From positions 124,001 through 188,000 of the forward strand of contig JAJPJK010000006.1 of assembly GCA_021324265.1 (NCBI GenBank): a stretch of 64,000 bases of DNA, given 5' to 3'. Each line of letters starts with the position of its first letter. The stretch's first letter is position 1. The stretch is from Thermoproteota archaeon. GTDB lineage: Archaea > Thermoproteota > Thermoprotei > Gearchaeales > Gearchaeaceae. The notes below the pieces were generated by a model. It did not search any database and was not told the DNA's origin. It saw only the letters and a list, made by a program, of their open reading frames with translations. Below are positions 62,583 through 64,000 of the stretch, piece after piece. The position numbers and the translations under genes are program-made.

Positions 62583-63170
62583 TTACAATTTTAGCCTATC
62601 CAATTCGTAGTTAAGAATAGTTATACAATGCGATGCAAGATATTCAATTCTTCCCAATGATATTTTTTCTGCCCCTATTCTTTCAAGAAATTTTGTTACT
62701 TTGAGAGGCAGCCCTTTTTTATCGCCTATAATAAACATCTCATTGCCAGTAAATCTATAGTTCTTGATGTCTATACCCTCCTTATCTAGATAAATTAGCT
62801 TCTTGCCCTCATTTGTTTTCTCTTTGATCAATACTTCAAAGGGTTTTTTTGAAACGTATATGCCCTCTGAAACATTGATTTCTCCTTGTTTTTGCACCTT
62901 TTTTAGGGCTTCATTTATTCTTATCCCAACGCTTTTCTCATCTATAAACATTCCTTTCAATTCGTCACCTTTAAAGGTTATAAGCACAGGAGGCTGTGGA
63001 GGACCATTAAGGGAGACATAGAAAGTAACGTTTTTCCTTATTCCAAAAGATATGAACAAAGCATTCGAAACGCTTCTAGCTACGATGTCCATTCTATTAG
63101 CTTTTACTAGATCGTTTACGAAGAAAGGCCTCGTCAATCCTGTTCTGCTGAATAATACAAATTCTCTCAC
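62583..63170 (-). CDS. trmY: tRNA pseudouridine-54 N1-methyltransferase, TrmY
   Basis: A 195-residue SPOUT-family protein with a GTG start (MREFVLFSRTGLTRPFF). It shows MDIVARSVSNALFISFGIR, FYVSLNGPPQPP and the knot with FIIGDKKGLP and ISLGRIEYLASHCI. TrmY makes m1-pseudouridine at tRNA position 54 in archaea. It lies 20 bp from the XPD start on the same strand. Confidence 0.9.
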   Translation of the reverse strand: MREFVLFSRTGLTRPFFVNDLVKANRMDIVARSVSNALFISFGIRKNVTFYVSLNGPPQPPVLITFKGDELKGMFIDEKSVGIRINEALKKVQKQGEINVSEGIYVSKKPFEVLIKEKTNEGKKLIYLDKEGIDIKNYRFTGNEMFIIGDKKGLPLKVTKFLERIGAEKISLGRIEYLASHCITILNYELDRLKL

Positions 63171-63200
63171 AGATTCTAGATCCTTAGAGTAAATAAAAAT

Positions 63201-63809
63201 TCAGAAGCCAAGATTCTCCTTGACAAGTATGACCTTTATCCTACCTTTTTGGGCTTCCTTCTTTATTATGAGTATTTTATTTACTTCTGAAGGTACACCT
63301 GTAGCTTTAAGTGCTCTTTCATTTTCTCTGGGGAAAGCGCATTTATAAATTCTCTCGATTCCTTCTTCTATGTTTTTAACGATCTTTTTCGTACTTATAA
63401 CCAAAATTACATTGTTTGCAGTATATGCATAAGGTGCAAGCTGACTTCCTGTTCTTGAAGCAACGAGGAATTCTCCATCCATTGTAAGAGCATGAACACT
63501 ACCTATAACATAGTTGCAGTAAGAATTTTTTCTTCTAGCCTTAGTTCTCTCAACAGGATCTTCTATAGAAATAAACCTCTTTTTAACTGCTTGATAATAA
63601 TCTCCCTTTTCAATTAATTCGGTGATCCCTATTTGATCCAATGTTACTGAGCTCGCGTTTAAAATTTCTTCTCCTTTCGGAATTAGCTTGATTATAAGTT
63701 CTTTGGCCTCTTGTTTATTGTTAACTACATATACCTCGCATCCCTTATTGATAAGAGATTCACGAGTTTTTTCTATCTCTTCTTCACTAGCCAGTCTATC
63801 GCATTCCAT
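63201..63809 (-). CDS. LUD-domain protein (LutC/YkgG-like)
   Basis: A 202-residue LUD-domain (DUF162) protein: GEEILNASSVTLDQIGITELI, FLVASRTGSQLAPYAYTANNVI and CAFPRENERAL. Related proteins take part in lactate oxidation with LutA and LutB, which are not in the window. A stand-alone role is unknown. Its ATG at 63809 is 52 bp from a divergent start. Confidence 0.82.
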   Translation of the reverse strand: MECDRLASEEEIEKTRESLINKGCEVYVVNNKQEAKELIIKLIPKGEEILNASSVTLDQIGITELIEKGDYYQAVKKRFISIEDPVERTKARRKNSYCNYVIGSVHALTMDGEFLVASRTGSQLAPYAYTANNVILVISTKKIVKNIEEGIERIYKCAFPRENERALKATGVPSEVNKILIIKKEAQKGRIKVILVKENLGF

Positions 63810-63861
63810 AAAAATGGTAATTAGGTATAATCAATTTAAATTCTCAGTCTTTATACTAATC
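63810..63861. promoter_or_regulatory. Divergent promoter with palindromic TATA, LUD gene / next gene
   Basis: AATTTAAATT (63833-63842) is a perfect palindrome near the middle of the 52-bp spacer, about 24 nt from the + GTG and 28 nt from the - ATG. It fits the shared-TATA pattern seen elsewhere in the window. Confidence 0.42.
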
Positions 63862-64000
63862 GTGGTTTTGCTTAAGGAAATAGTCGATTCATACATGTCA
63901 AAGGTATATTCTATTCGGGAATTTACTGATAGATGCCTTAGAACAGAGCGCTGGAATGGAAATGTGGTTCTAATGGTTATGGATGCTGCGTTTACTTCAA
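63862..64000 (+). CDS. Unknown protein, N-terminal part
   Basis: An open frame from the GTG at 63862 runs off the right edge (46 codons). It reads VLLKEIVDSYMSKVYSIREF, then a segment ending VLMVMDAAFT. I do not recognise it. The start fits the TATA-like palindrome 24 nt upstream. It may be missing from the track because it has no stop in the window. Confidence 0.5.
   Translation, partial: MVLLKEIVDSYMSKVYSIREFTDRCLRTERWNGNVVLMVMDAAFTS

Noticed and set aside
1-64000. CRISPR arrays, insertion sequences, long repeats
   Set aside because: None seen on reading either strand; no regularly spaced repeats or transposase motifs.

Overview
The window is archaeal chromosome, AT-rich (by eye GC is in the mid-30s percent) and very densely coding. 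No gap over about 300 bases lacks a gene, and I found no rRNA, tRNA, CRISPR array, transposase or prophage. The archaeal signs are a fused ETF beta-alpha protein, CTP-dependent riboflavin kinase, pantoate kinase, methanopterin-type and F420 cofactor genes, an OB-fold SSB of the Sulfolobus kind, an Fe-S XPD helicase, TrmY, a complex I gene set without NuoEFG, and many leaderless genes with a TATA-like box about 25 nt before the start codon. It looks like a respiring, non-methanogenic, probably heterotrophic archaeon. Thermoplasmata or a thaumarchaeal/aigarchaeal-type lineage would fit; I cannot choose from this window alone.

Layout. 1-3.9 kb: start of malate dehydrogenase, then the etfAB-fixC-fixX electron-transfer operon. 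4-9 kb: a GT-C-like membrane protein leading into pyrF-pyrE-pyrB-pyrI-pyrC. 9-11.6 kb: an ABC-2 exporter. 11.6-14.2 kb: SIS protein and riboflavin kinase, divergent from an ECF S-component and a small metallopeptidase. 14.2-22.1 kb: a secreted protein, a threonine-synthase-like protein fused to a winged helix and lacking its PLP lysine, a five-gene methanopterin-type pterin cluster, then a second ECF S-component beside pantoate kinase. 22.1-33.1 kb: a respiratory block with frdABCD divergent from nuoABCDHI, a GcvH-TusA fusion, a rhodanese on the other strand, and nuoJKN. 33-39 kb: AbrB-PhoU regulator, XerA-like recombinase, a divergent lipoate ligase, endonuclease V, a metallo-beta-lactamase protein, an APH-family kinase and an APS-kinase-like protein. 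39-43 kb: a second secreted protein, a 49-residue YHS protein missing from the ORF track, a copper-type P1B-ATPase, NfeD-like protein and alcohol dehydrogenase. 43-51 kb: tandem ThyX, MBL hydrolase, M3 peptidase, carbamate kinase with MFS carrier, ADP-forming acyl-CoA synthetase. 51-64 kb: rhomboid, cofD-cofC-cofE, DUF309, ureohydrolase, ThiI, class II amidotransferase, endonuclease IV-like protein, a frameshifted MFS gene, SSB, XPD, TrmY, LUD protein and the start of one more gene.

How it fits together. Acyl-CoA dehydrogenation (ETF/FixCX), succinate/fumarate turnover (FrdABCD) and a NuoEFG-less complex I would all feed a quinone pool. ADP-forming acyl-CoA synthetase and carbamate kinase could add substrate-level ATP. 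F420 and methanopterin-type genes supply cofactors.

Most unusual points: (1) a non-lipoylatable GcvH-like domain fused to a TusA-like domain inside the complex I operon, next to a divergent rhodanese and nuoJ that share an 8-nt repeat at their starts; (2) a threonine-synthase fold with Lys to Met at the PLP lysine, fused to a PadR-like winged helix, which looks like a ligand-sensing regulator; (3) one antiporter-like subunit (NuoN) with no NuoL or NuoM in the cluster; (4) several divergent gene pairs 49-58 bp apart with one TATA-like element at the midpoint.
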